This document shows positions 9,467-17,295 of a stretch of DNA of 35,955 nt, piece by piece; positions within the stretch are counted from its first letter, which is position 1, and each line of letters starts with the position of its first letter. The stretch is from Candidatus Bathycorpusculum sp. (GTDB lineage: Archaea; Thermoproteota; Bathyarchaeia; Bathyarchaeales; Bathycorpusculaceae). The notes below the pieces were generated by a model. That model was not told where the DNA came from. It worked only from the letters and a program-made list of their open reading frames with translations, and made no database searches. The position numbers were made by a program, and so were the translations under genes. The stretch lies in the NCBI GenBank assembly GCA_009781395.1, contig WQYG01000009.1:1-35955 (forward strand). The letters run 5' to 3'.

Positions 9467-10252
9467 TTGTCAATTAATGTATCTGTTGATGGACGCGAAG
9501 CGGGTGTTGGAAGCAAACAAACCGTTAAAACTTATAATAATGATACTGTTATTATGAAAGTGGCATCAAATGTACCTAATGGTGATTTTCACAAGACTGC
9601 CATTATTGAAAATTTGATAATTGATGGCGGAAATAATGGTGCAATTCGGCCAGGTACTATAGGGATTTTGCTTAAAGATGTATACAACTGTATTATACGA
9701 AATGTAACGATCAAGAATTGTGAGATTGGCATAAAAATAGAGAACACCAATAATTATTGCTCAGAATCAAACTGTATCGAACACATCAGAATGTCAAACG
9801 TAAAAACAGGCATACTATTTACTGCCATCTCAGGTAACTCTGGAGACTTTGGATTTACCACAATAAAAGATGTTGGAATAAAACTAAACAATGTAGACAA
9901 AGGTAACATTAACACTGATACGTTAGAACGTGTAGGTATTCAAATTGGCACTGCTAATGGCCCTGTGGTGAAACCTTATAGTTCTTTTATAAAAGCAACT
10001 ATATGGTTAAGCAACTATGGTAATAGTTGTGGGTTGAAAGTTTATGGTGAGCTAAAGTATAGTTTAGTGATGCTTGCAGTTGAAACTCCAGAACATGAAG
10101 ACGGTGCTAAAGTAGGTATGGATATTTTAACCAATCCTTCTGCTGTTTCTAATAATCAAAGCTTTATGCTCTCATATGGTGACAACATCTCACCAGTAAT
10201 TAAAGCAATTTCACCACTTATTGGTCATGATATTGTTACGGAACATATTTGA
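9467..10252 (+). CDS. Stand-alone beta-helix protein, paralog 2
   Basis: About 261 residues, homologous along its length to the C-terminal domain of the preceding InlB-repeat protein. Shared landmarks in order are GVGSKQT, IIENLIIDG, RNVTIKNCEIGI, MSNVKTGILF, and a late SSFIKATIW segment. The fold is a right-handed parallel beta-helix, as in pectate lyases and phage tailspikes; no enzyme active site is recognised. The start is TTG at 9467, eight bases after GGAGG (9454-9458). A TAA at 9443-9445 in the same frame rules out an upstream signal peptide. The 188 bases before it hold no convincing gene. It probably shares a transcript with its neighbours. Confidence 0.75.
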   Translation: MSINVSVDGREAGVGSKQTVKTYNNDTVIMKVASNVPNGDFHKTAIIENLIIDGGNNGAIRPGTIGILLKDVYNCIIRNVTIKNCEIGIKIENTNNYCSESNCIEHIRMSNVKTGILFTAISGNSGDFGFTTIKDVGIKLNNVDKGNINTDTLERVGIQIGTANGPVVKPYSSFIKATIWLSNYGNSCGLKVYGELKYSLVMLAVETPEHEDGAKVGMDILTNPSAVSNNQSFMLSYGDNISPVIKAISPLIGHDIVTEHI

Positions 10253-10281
10253 TGGAGTTAAAAATTGTGAGGAATAAAAAA

Positions 10282-10350
10282 ATGAAAAAATTATGTCTTT
10301 GCGATGATGATGCTATTTTGAACATTGTTGTATATGGAGGTAAATATTGA
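10282..10350 (+). CDS. Possible 22-codon leader peptide
   Basis: The frame MKKLCLCDDDAILNIVVYGG then KY has a GTGAGG site (10267-10272) nine bases before its ATG. Its TGA overlaps the ATG of the next gene by one base (10348-10352), and its last codons contain that gene's GGAGG site. This arrangement suggests translational coupling. It has two Cys and three Asp in a row. The case rests on spacing alone; no homolog is known to me. Confidence 0.35.
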   Translation: MKKLCLCDDDAILNIVVYGGKY

Positions 10351-11231
10351 TGCCAATAGTGGGAATAGCTGAACGTCTCACAGGTACGGGGAGTCGTCAA
10401 ACAGTAATTACGGGTGCAGGTCAGATCATACAATTTTACTCCAATTTTACTAACAACTCAAACGACCCAACATATGAGTCTAATGTCATTGATCCAAATT
10501 ATGTTAATGATACTTATTATGAAGATCGTACGGCTGTTGTTGAGAATTTGATAGTTGATGGACTAAATCAGGCTGGAACTACGGGGTTATACTTGAGAAA
10601 TCTGGGTAACGCATTTATTCGCAATATTACCATAAAAAATTGTGATGTTGGAATACATTTACACAATGCCAAAGGCGCGTGGACGGAAACTAATCATTTG
10701 CAACATATTCGTATGGAAAATGTAAAGACGGGCATATTATTTAGCACGGATGGTTATTTTTCGTCTGAGAAGCCAGGGGATAGTTTTGGCCATAGCCACA
10801 TTGATGATGTAAGTATTGTTTTGCGGAATACTCCGAGTGCTGTTGGGATACAAATAGGTGACGGCCAATACGGTAATGGTGGTAGTGGCGTAAATTCCAG
10901 TAATTGGATAGTTGTTGCTAAGCCGTATTTTTCGTTTATTAAAGCTGATATTTGGTTTGGGTCAGCAGATAGTTGTGGAGTTAAGTTGGTTAATGGTGAA
11001 TTGAAGCATTGTTTAGTAAATATTGGTGTGCATGGTAAGGGTACAGGAGCAGGAACGGGTCTTGATTTAACTGGTGCTGTTACTAGTTCGTATTCTCCGA
11101 TTGAAAAAAACCAACGTTCTATTCCATCAACTAATATGGACGGGTTTATGTTGCGTACGGAAAATTTGAAAGATCCAGTCAAGTACGGTAATTGGAGCAA
11201 CAAGACGGATGTAAAAACTGTTGCTATTTGA
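10350..11231 (+). CDS. Stand-alone beta-helix protein, paralog 3
   Basis: About 293 residues, the third copy of the beta-helix module. Landmarks match the other two: GTGSRQT, VVENLIVDG, RNITIKNCDVGI, MENVKTGILF, and YFSFIKADIWF. It carries Gly/Ser-rich insertions not seen in the second copy. The ATG at 10350 is nine bases from GGAGG (10336-10340); the adjoining TTG at 10347 is less well spaced. A TAA at 10341-10343 in frame excludes a signal peptide. Catalytic residues are not evident. A binding or structural role, such as a spike or adhesin, is inferred from fold only. Confidence 0.75.
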   Translation: MPIVGIAERLTGTGSRQTVITGAGQIIQFYSNFTNNSNDPTYESNVIDPNYVNDTYYEDRTAVVENLIVDGLNQAGTTGLYLRNLGNAFIRNITIKNCDVGIHLHNAKGAWTETNHLQHIRMENVKTGILFSTDGYFSSEKPGDSFGHSHIDDVSIVLRNTPSAVGIQIGDGQYGNGGSGVNSSNWIVVAKPYFSFIKADIWFGSADSCGVKLVNGELKHCLVNIGVHGKGTGAGTGLDLTGAVTSSYSPIEKNQRSIPSTNMDGFMLRTENLKDPVKYGNWSNKTDVKTVAI

Positions 11232-11320
11232 GTTACCTACCTATTTTTCTTCTTTTTTGGCGGGTGTGATATGTAGTGTGAAGTGTTGTTTGATGTTGTT
11301 AGGTTGGAAGTTGGGTTGAA

Positions 11321-12586
11321 TTGAAGATTAATGTACTTGTGTTTATAATGCTGTTTGTTGGGTTATTTTTAGCTGCACCAAACTCTGTTTGGGCTCAATC
11401 TGATCCGTTAGAGCTTCAATGGAGTAAAACATATCATGAATACGGATTTGCTTCGGTGTTTCAGACTTTTGATGGAGGTTTTTTGATTGCGGGCAGTAAT
11501 CTCACTTCATTTCCAGAGTATTTAACGCTTATAAAAATTAATAGTGATGGGGAAATGGAATGGCGTAAAACTTATTCTGAAATTACTTGGGTTCCTGCGT
11601 TGATGTACGAAACAGATTCAAGCTATTTATTATTGCATGATAATCTTGCTACTTATGGCATAGTTAATTTGTTGAAGGTGGAGTTTCAAGGTAATTTTGA
11701 ATGGAGTAAAAGTCTTTTTTTTGGGCGAAGTCAAGCTTTTACTCAATATGTTAGAGGTTTGTTTGATGTTGACGCGACGAGTTGTGTGTTGTCTATTTTT
11801 GAAAGTGATGCAAGAGGTGGCGGTTATCGTTCGCGTTTTATGTGTTATGATGTATATAATGAGGTTTTGCTTTGGACAAAAAGTATCGAAGGTGTTAGAG
11901 TTGCGGTTGTTTTGCCGTTTGGTAGTGATGAGGGGTATTATGTTGCAGGTAGTCAGGATAAGCAACCTTGGTTTGCCAAGTTAAATTCAAACTATGAGAT
12001 TATCTGGAGTCGTACTTATGACACTTTATCTTCAAGTGGTTTGTCGGGTGTTAGTTCAGTTATTCCAACTATTGATGGGGGTTTTTTGCTTGGGGGTTTT
12101 CTGTCGGGTAGTGGTGGGGTTAGTTTTGTTGTTAAGACGGATGGTGACGGCATGGGGGTGTGGCGTTGGAAACATGATAGTCTAATCTATGATGGGGTTG
12201 AAATTGAGCGTGGTCAATATTTGGTGTTTAGCAGCTCGGATCTTATTTGTGTTAGTGCTTCGGGTAAGGTGTTGTGGGTCGAGCCTTTCTCTAAATATTT
12301 AGAGGATCCTGTGAGTTTAGCAAATTTTACTTATGTTCGTGGTGTGGTGTCGGCGTTTGTTGGTGAGGGGGATAGTGTAGTTGTGGCTATACCTTTTGGT
12401 GTTTCGGGTGATTATACTTCTTGTTTGTGGGTGGCAAGTTTTGTTGTTAAGTCATCTTCTTCTGTAGTTGTTAACTCTTCATCTATTGATTATGCAGGGG
12501 TGGTGTGTGTAGTTGGGGTTGGGGTTGGGGTTTTTGTTGGCGTTTTAACTTATTTAAAGAAGAGATATCGCCTGAATTCTGTGTAG
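11321..12586 (+). CDS. Secreted, membrane-anchored beta-propeller-like protein
   Basis: 421 residues. A signal peptide spans about 1-26 (VLVFIMLFVGLFLAAPNSVWA). The body has repeated blades of the form TFDGGFLIAGS / DGGFLLGGF with W-x-K-T-Y elements, as in PQQ-like or delta-60-type propellers common in archaeal surface proteins. A C-terminal membrane span (about 396-414) is followed by KKRYR, so the propeller should lie outside the cell. The start is a TTG with only a weak upstream GGAAG. It follows the beta-helix genes by 89 bases and, unlike them, has clear export signals. Its ligand is unknown. Confidence 0.7.
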   Translation: MKINVLVFIMLFVGLFLAAPNSVWAQSDPLELQWSKTYHEYGFASVFQTFDGGFLIAGSNLTSFPEYLTLIKINSDGEMEWRKTYSEITWVPALMYETDSSYLLLHDNLATYGIVNLLKVEFQGNFEWSKSLFFGRSQAFTQYVRGLFDVDATSCVLSIFESDARGGGYRSRFMCYDVYNEVLLWTKSIEGVRVAVVLPFGSDEGYYVAGSQDKQPWFAKLNSNYEIIWSRTYDTLSSSGLSGVSSVIPTIDGGFLLGGFLSGSGGVSFVVKTDGDGMGVWRWKHDSLIYDGVEIERGQYLVFSSSDLICVSASGKVLWVEPFSKYLEDPVSLANFTYVRGVVSAFVGEGDSVVVAIPFGVSGDYTSCLWVASFVVKSSSSVVVNSSSIDYAGVVCVVGVGVGVFVGVLTYLKKRYRLNSV

Positions 12587-12685
12587 TATCCCGAAATTAT
12601 TTCGCTAGTTTTGTCCATATAGATGGTATGGTTAAGGTAACAAATAAGCGTAAACTGAAGTGGTGCTTGCTTCACTATGAAATAG

Positions 12686-12702
12686 CACGACGATTGCATG
12701 AA
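12686..12702 (+). repeat. Left terminal inverted repeat of outer element
   Basis: CACGACGATTGCATGAA is exactly reverse-complemented at 15042-15058. It is separated from its transposase by the inserted IS1 copy. Confidence 0.65.
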
Positions 12703-12709
12703 AGTTGAG

Positions 12710-12717
12710 TAAGGTTT
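12710..12717 (+). repeat. Target site duplication, left copy
   Basis: TAAGGTTT directly abuts the left end of the IS1-family element and recurs at its right end (13798-13805). Eight bases is within the range usual for IS1-family insertions. Confidence 0.85.
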
Positions 12718-12782
12718 GGCAGTGTCCTAATATGGAATACTTTTTATAGGATGGCTGTTTTACATGTTGCTGGTGAGCAATA

Positions 12783-13788
12783 TTGCCAAAGGGTAGACCA
12801 AAAAGTCAACTAAACATAGTTTGTCAAAACCCAAAATGCACCCACTACCTAAAAGAGAAAGACAAAACAATAATAAAAAGAGGCAAATACAAAACAACAG
12901 GCCACCAAAGATACCAATGCAAACACTGCCACACCCTCTTCATGCAAACAAAAGGCACACCACTCTACCGCAAACACCTAACAGAACAACAAATAACAAA
13001 CATTTGCAAACACATAGTAGAAAAAAACGGCATACGAAGCATAGAACGACTAACAGGCCACCACCGAGACACCATAGGAAACCTCCTAGAAGACATGGCC
13101 GATCATGCATCAGATCTAAACGACTATTTGATAAAAGATCTGGGTCTTTCCACATTTGAGTGCGATGAGATTTGGACATTTATTAAAAAAAAGAAAAGAC
13201 GCTTAAGCGAAGCGGCAAAGTTGAGCCTGAAAGCGGTGACTGCTACCTCTACACGACTGTAAAACGCAAATCCTACTTGTTTGCTGCCTTTTCCGCAGGT
13301 AAATGGACACAACAAACCTGTCTTGAGATGATTCGAAAATTTGCTAAAGCTCTTAAAGTGCCCTCTTTGCAGTGTCCGTTGGAAGTGTTTACCGATGGTA
13401 ACGATGATTACACGTATGTTTTGCCTTTGTGTTTTCAGTTAGGGTTAATTGATTATGGGCAGTTGATTAAGATTAGGAAGAATGGTCGGGTGGTGGATAA
13501 GAAGAAATTGGTTGTGTATGGGGGCCTTCTTTGGGTGATGTTGAGACGACGGAGGTGGAGAATTTTAATAGTATTTTGCGTGAGCGTTTGGGTCGTTTGG
13601 TTAGGGATTGTAAGTGTTTTTCTAAGGTGAAGAGGCGTTTGGTTTGTGCGGTTGATTTGTTTAGGTTTTATTGGAATTTTATCAATGAGTTTAAGCGTAA
13701 TGGTTCTCCTGCAAAGCTTGAGGGGTTAACTGATCACTTGTGGACTTGGCACGAATTCTTCTACTACAAATTAAGTATCTTAAATTAG
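12783..13788 (+). pseudogene. IS1-family transposase, three frames
   Basis: The start is TTG with GGTGA seven bases upstream. Frame one gives a zinc-finger and HTH N-terminus (CQNPKC, then QRYQCKHC) and the first catalytic Asp in ECDEIWTFIKKK. A -1 shift at A-AAA-AAG (13187-13193) continues as GDCYLYTTVKRKSY, reaching FTDGNDDY with the second Asp. A second -1 shift is needed at the G-run 13520-13524 to reach VETTEVENFNSILRERLGR with the catalytic Glu and the FSK motif. The whole would be about 335 residues. IS1 normally uses one -1 shift; the second, at five G where six would keep frame, looks like a one-base loss or a sequencing error. Mobile only if both shifts are bridged. Confidence 0.8.
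13187..13214 (+). other. Candidate -1 programmed frameshift signal
   Basis: The slippery heptamer A-AAA-AAG (13187-13193) is in the correct zero frame. Six bases later a hairpin can form from CGCTT (13200-13204) and AAGCG (13210-13214). Slippery site, spacing and stem match known -1 signals, and IS1 makes its transposase this way. An indel in the A-run would look the same. Confidence 0.5.
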
Positions 13789-13797
13789 GTCACTGCC

Positions 13798-13805
13798 TAA
13801 GGTTT
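13798..13805 (+). repeat. Target site duplication, right copy
   Basis: Second copy of TAAGGTTT next to the right inverted repeat of the IS1-family element. Confidence 0.85.
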
Positions 13806-13840
13806 TTTGAAAATAGTTTTTTCGACATATTTATGATACA

Positions 13841-13847
13841 TTTATAA
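13841..13847 (+). promoter_or_regulatory. TATA box for the ISAs1 transposase
   Basis: TTTATAA lies 31-37 bases before the ATG at 13878. No ribosome binding site is visible, so the transcript may have a very short leader or none. Because the promoter lies right of the IS1 insertion, the inserted copy need not silence the gene. Confidence 0.4.
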
Positions 13848-13877
13848 CTAGCCATACCCTAGTTTACATATAAGAAA

Positions 13878-14990
13878 ATGCAGACTCTCTTTGACCACAT
13901 AAAACAAATAGAAATCCAAAACACCCGCCAAAAAGGAAAAATCCGCCACACCCTAGGCGACATCGTAGGAGTTGCCCTCTTTGCAACCATAGCAAACGCA
14001 CAAGACTGCGTAGACATAGAAAACTTTGCAGAAACATACCCAACCCAGCTACAAACCTATTTCCCACTAAAACACGGCATGGCCAGCCACGACACCATAA
14101 GACGAGCCCTAATGATGATAGACCCCCAAGTGTTTCAAAACCTCCAACAACACTTCACCCAACTATTAAACAATAACCAAGGAGAAAAAATCAAAAAACT
14201 ACTCAGTATCGATGGCAAAACCCAAAAAGGCAACGGCAACAAACAACAAAAACCCAACCACATAGTAAGTGCTATTGATGAAAACGGTTTCTCCATAGGA
14301 CAAAAACAGGTCGAAGACAAAACCAACGAAATAAAAGCTATTCCAAAGCTCTTAGACAGCCTAAACATAAAGAATCATATAGTTACCATTGATGCTATAG
14401 GTACTCAGCATGATATTGCCGCAAAGATTCGCAAGAAACGAGCTGATTATGTTTTAGCTTTGAAAGCTAATCAAAAAACTTTGTGCACCGAGGTTAGTTG
14501 TTGTTTTGAAGATTCAGAGTTTTTGGATAAATGTGAGTATTATCAGACTTTGGAGAGGGCTAGGGGTGCTTTGGAGACAAGGGAGTATTGGCATAGTGAG
14601 GATGTTAAGAGTTTGTCTCAAAGAAAGCAGTGGGCGGGTTTAAAGTCGGTGGCTATGGTTCGTAACACTGTTGTTAAGGATGGGCAAACTAGTGTGCAGG
14701 CGCGTTATTTTATTAGTAGTTTGTCTTTGGGGGTGGTGGAGGTTGCTAGGGCTATTCGGGGTCATTGGCTGGTTGAGAGTTTGCATTGGCATTTGGATGT
14801 GACTTTTCATGAGGATGCGGATCGTACGGTTGATAAGGTGGTTGCTTGTAATTTGAATATTTTGCGAAAGTTGGCGTTAAACATTCTGCGGCTGGTTGAT
14901 GTGGGTAAGAAGAATGTGGGTATTGCTAAAAAGCGTAATATGATTGGCTGGAATCTGCCAAAATATCTCGAACAAATCCTAACAATATAA
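13878..14990 (+). CDS. ISAs1-family DDE transposase
   Basis: 370 residues, full length for the family. The N-terminus has the H-repeat-type region (KGKIRHTLGDIVGVALFATIA). Catalytic motifs are LSIDGKTQKG, IDAIGTQHDIA, and the Glu region HWLVESLHWHLDVTF followed by EDADR. These are hallmarks of ISAs1 (H-repeat) transposases, RNase H-fold enzymes that cut at element ends. The frame is uninterrupted, so it may be active. Base use changes sharply: the first 450 bases are rich in A and C, the last 500 in G and T, although the family motifs run continuously. Confidence 0.9.
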   Translation: MQTLFDHIKQIEIQNTRQKGKIRHTLGDIVGVALFATIANAQDCVDIENFAETYPTQLQTYFPLKHGMASHDTIRRALMMIDPQVFQNLQQHFTQLLNNNQGEKIKKLLSIDGKTQKGNGNKQQKPNHIVSAIDENGFSIGQKQVEDKTNEIKAIPKLLDSLNIKNHIVTIDAIGTQHDIAAKIRKKRADYVLALKANQKTLCTEVSCCFEDSEFLDKCEYYQTLERARGALETREYWHSEDVKSLSQRKQWAGLKSVAMVRNTVVKDGQTSVQARYFISSLSLGVVEVARAIRGHWLVESLHWHLDVTFHEDADRTVDKVVACNLNILRKLALNILRLVDVGKKNVGIAKKRNMIGWNLPKYLEQILTI

Positions 14991-15041
14991 AAAACCAGCT
15001 CTTTCAAAAAACATAACAACTAAACATCCACATCAAAAACA

Positions 15042-15058
15042 TTCATGCAATCGTCGTG
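15042..15058 (-). repeat. Right terminal inverted repeat of outer element
   Basis: TTCATGCAATCGTCGTG mirrors the left arm at 12686-12702. It lies 51 bases past the transposase stop. Confidence 0.65.
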
Positions 15059-15115
15059 TATACTCACAAATTTTCGCAATAAATAGACTACAAAAAGGTT
15101 CCCAATAATGCCTGA

Positions 15116-15171
15116 CTATAAAAGTTATTTAATCACAATCCCTAAACCTTTATTTGTTGTGTTTGTGATTA
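15116..15171 (+). promoter_or_regulatory. TATA box with downstream inverted repeat
   Basis: CTATAAAAG (15116-15124) is a good archaeal TATA box for the gene starting at 15194. TAATCACAA (15130-15138) and TTGTGATTA (15163-15171) are exact reverse complements either side of the expected start near 15147. They could be an operator or a leader hairpin. Confidence 0.45.
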
Positions 15172-15193
15172 TTTATTAAGGAAGCGATTATAT

Positions 15194-16144
15194 GTGAATA
15201 TGGCAATGAGTAATAGGCGTTTTATTTTGTTGTTCGTTATTGTTCTTATTGTTGTTAGTGGGTTGTTTTGTTTTGGATATTTTTCACGAAAAGTTACGCA
15301 TTATACTGGTGATATAATTTTGAGTGGGAATGATGTTTTGCATCTTAAGAATGAGGATGTGTATTGGGTTGGTGCTTTGGATATGAGTGGGAATTCTGTT
15401 TTGATATTGGATAATGCTGCAATTTATAATAGTGATCGCAACAGGCGTCAGAATTGTTATAGTAGTTTACGGGATAATGCAAAGATTATTCTACAAAATA
15501 ACTCTACCATTGACCACTTTATGTGGGGATTAGCACTTTATGATGATGCTTCGATATTTATTACAGACTCTACACTAAAACTCGGTCTAATACTGGGGAG
15601 TAATGGGACATCTGCTCATATTGTGAACTCAAATCTTGTATCAGCTAGTAGTGATGTTGGAGGTGATTTTTTAATGGTTAATTCTACTGTTATGTCTTTG
15701 ACTTTTCAGGGCAGTAGTGCTCGTATTGTAAATTCTCGTATTGAGAATGGGCTTACAGTTTCTAGTAGTGATTATCCGGTGTGTGTTGATTTGGTGAATT
15801 CTACTTATGGTATGCCGATTAATGAGGCTTATACTGTTGAGTATTTTAGGCAGGGGGTGATTTGTGTTTATTGGTTTTTGGGGGTTGAGGTTGTTTCTGA
15901 TGTTGGGGTGTCTTTGTCGGGGGTGGATGTTCAAATTTACTCCTCAGACGGAGCTTTAGTAGCACAACAAACTACTTCAAAAAACGGAAACACACAATTC
16001 GAACTACTCACACTAGAAATCTCCAAACACGGCGAAACCTTTCACGGAAACTATATCATTAAAGTGACATGTGATCAAACACAAATACAAGAAACCATCA
16101 ACCTCGAAACATCAACACAAAAAACAATCACCATCCAAAAATAA
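15194..16144 (+). CDS. Membrane-anchored beta-helix surface protein
   Basis: 316 residues. An uncleaved membrane anchor is likely at about 10-29 (FILLFVIVLIVVSGLFCFGY). Then come short repeats rich in N-S, V-L-I and D, as in NosD-like beta-helices (for example ITDSTLKLG, IVNSNLVS, MVNSTVMS, IVNSRIEN). The last 80 residues look like a carboxypeptidase-regulatory/Ig-like sandwich (GVSLSGVDVQIYSSDGALV). The start could be GTG 15194, ATG 15200 or ATG 15206; AGGA lies about 11 bases before the GTG. It converges on the next gene with an 11-base gap. Role unknown; placed on the outer surface. Confidence 0.65.
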   Translation: MNMAMSNRRFILLFVIVLIVVSGLFCFGYFSRKVTHYTGDIILSGNDVLHLKNEDVYWVGALDMSGNSVLILDNAAIYNSDRNRRQNCYSSLRDNAKIILQNNSTIDHFMWGLALYDDASIFITDSTLKLGLILGSNGTSAHIVNSNLVSASSDVGGDFLMVNSTVMSLTFQGSSARIVNSRIENGLTVSSSDYPVCVDLVNSTYGMPINEAYTVEYFRQGVICVYWFLGVEVVSDVGVSLSGVDVQIYSSDGALVAQQTTSKNGNTQFELLTLEISKHGETFHGNYIIKVTCDQTQIQETINLETSTQKTITIQK

Positions 16145-16155
16145 AAAAGAGACTA

Positions 16156-17283
16156 TTAGCGCTTTTTAAGCACTACTACACTTAAGCCAATTACAACCAA
16201 TAGCACAACGGCGATTACAGCTACAATATGTGTCGGGTTTATGGTTCTTTGCGATGAAATTAAACCTGCACCAGAGGACAATTCTGAACCATCAACATCA
16301 GCATTATTGTTTATATCAACTCCATAACCACCAACGGGATGGCCATACAATATTTCACCTGTATCTGCCCAAATACCTTCCTGCCATCCATAAATCGACG
16401 AATCCAAAGGATAAACCAAAGGCACTTCAACAAACCAAAACGGATACAACACAAAATCCTCCCCTCTAACAGCTAAATGCAACTCTGCAACAACCGGCCT
16501 ATCTGAAGGAAACTTTAAACTCTCAGAGGTTGAACTTGTAGCGTGTTTTTTCGCCATATCAATAGCCTGTTCTTTTGAAACCTTTAAAACCTCACTACCT
16601 ACAGAGTAAACATCCCAAGCATCATTAAATCCTTTGAAAAGACCATTTTCAAAATGGATACCTATGCTTTTAGGTGATTCAGCCCCCTTAAAAGAATACA
16701 TAAAATAAATGCCATTAACAGGGTGCATTCCTTTAGAGTCAAATGTGTGTAAATCTGTAAAGACTTTGCATTTAATGTTTCCAACAGTTTTAGCATCAAT
16801 GTCTGCAGCATTTTTGGCTGGTTCAAGAATTTTTAACATATCTAAAATAGCCAAGTTGCCTGTAAAGTCTTTTAGCCTATGCAGAGTTTCTTGTGTTGCG
16901 ATAAGTGGATCTTCAGATAGCTTGTTAAGGTAATGAACATCAGATGAAGAACCACTAAGTATTGAGGTGTACAAGTAAATTAAGTGGTTGTTAAAATATT
17001 GGGCGATAACAGAAAGTTTACTTTCTTTTGACTCTAAAATTAATCTTATGTCTTCTTCGCCTCTGTAGCTTTTTTCATATCCAGGTATGGGTGATGCACG
17101 ATAGCTAGTTACGTTTATGGCGTATTTGTCTACATCAATACCTACTACATCTCTTAATGCGTTAAGCACTTTTTCTTCAACAGTTTTTTGACCAGCGTAA
17201 ACATTGTGCGTTTGAGTAAACAGCAGTGTTGTTACTATTATCAGGGTTGTTAATATAGTCCAAATTTTTTTAGTCAATTTCAT
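16156..17283 (-). CDS. Secreted protein with C-terminal membrane anchor
   Basis: 375 residues. A signal peptide (KIWTILTTLIIVTTLLFTQTHNVYA) is followed by a globular region and a C-terminal membrane span (HIVAVIAVVLLVVIGLSVVVL) ending in KKR. The region with EQAIDMAKKHA and GIWADTGEILY resembles PepSY/YcdB-type domains, but this is weak. GGAG lies nine bases before the ATG at 17283; the in-frame ATG at 17292 is only one base from that site. The stop of the upstream peptidase-like gene touches the site, so the two are one operon. It may be a partner or inhibitor of that gene's product, by position only. Confidence 0.65.
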   Translation of the reverse strand: MKLTKKIWTILTTLIIVTTLLFTQTHNVYAGQKTVEEKVLNALRDVVGIDVDKYAINVTSYRASPIPGYEKSYRGEEDIRLILESKESKLSVIAQYFNNHLIYLYTSILSGSSSDVHYLNKLSEDPLIATQETLHRLKDFTGNLAILDMLKILEPAKNAADIDAKTVGNIKCKVFTDLHTFDSKGMHPVNGIYFMYSFKGAESPKSIGIHFENGLFKGFNDAWDVYSVGSEVLKVSKEQAIDMAKKHATSSTSESLKFPSDRPVVAELHLAVRGEDFVLYPFWFVEVPLVYPLDSSIYGWQEGIWADTGEILYGHPVGGYGVDINNNADVDGSELSSGAGLISSQRTINPTHIVAVIAVVLLVVIGLSVVVLKKR

Positions 17284-17295
17284 ATTTTTCATCTC

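Larger units (their letters stand above)
12718..13797 (+). mobile_element. IS1-family insertion sequence, 1080 bp
   Basis: The ends are inverted repeats: the left begins GGCAGTGTCCTAAT and the reverse complement of the right begins GGCAGTGACCTAAT, with 20 of the first 25 bases matching. Both ends abut TAAGGTTT direct repeats. It encodes one IS1-type transposase whose stop codon (13786-13788) lies inside the right repeat, a compact design typical of the family. A TATA-like TTTTTATA (12741-12748) near the left end could drive the gene. Confidence 0.85.
12686..15058 (+). mobile_element. ISAs1-family element interrupted by an IS1-family element
   Basis: A perfect 17-bp inverted repeat (12686-12702 and 15042-15058) encloses an ISAs1-type transposase. 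Removing the inserted IS1 copy and one target duplicate leaves 1285 bp, a usual size for this family. The next bases inside each arm match again after one mismatch (GTT). No target duplication is seen outside the arms (TGAAATAG left, TATACTCA right), so the exact ends are an inference. It may be older than the IS1 copy it contains. Confidence 0.6.

Noticed and set aside
9241-9477. 78-residue frame between the first two beta-helix genes
   Set aside because: It overlaps the end of the InlB-repeat gene, lacks a ribosome site and has no recognisable composition.
12505-12708. Frame ending KLKWCLLHYEIARRLHES, HTH-like
   Set aside because: It overlaps the propeller gene and runs into the terminal repeat of the mobile element; too short and unsupported to call.
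13802-15012. GTTTTTTGAAA (13802-13812) and its reverse complement (15002-15012) as ends of the ISAs1 element
   Set aside because: The match is low-complexity and overlaps the IS1 target duplicate. The 17-bp repeat further out is far less likely by chance.
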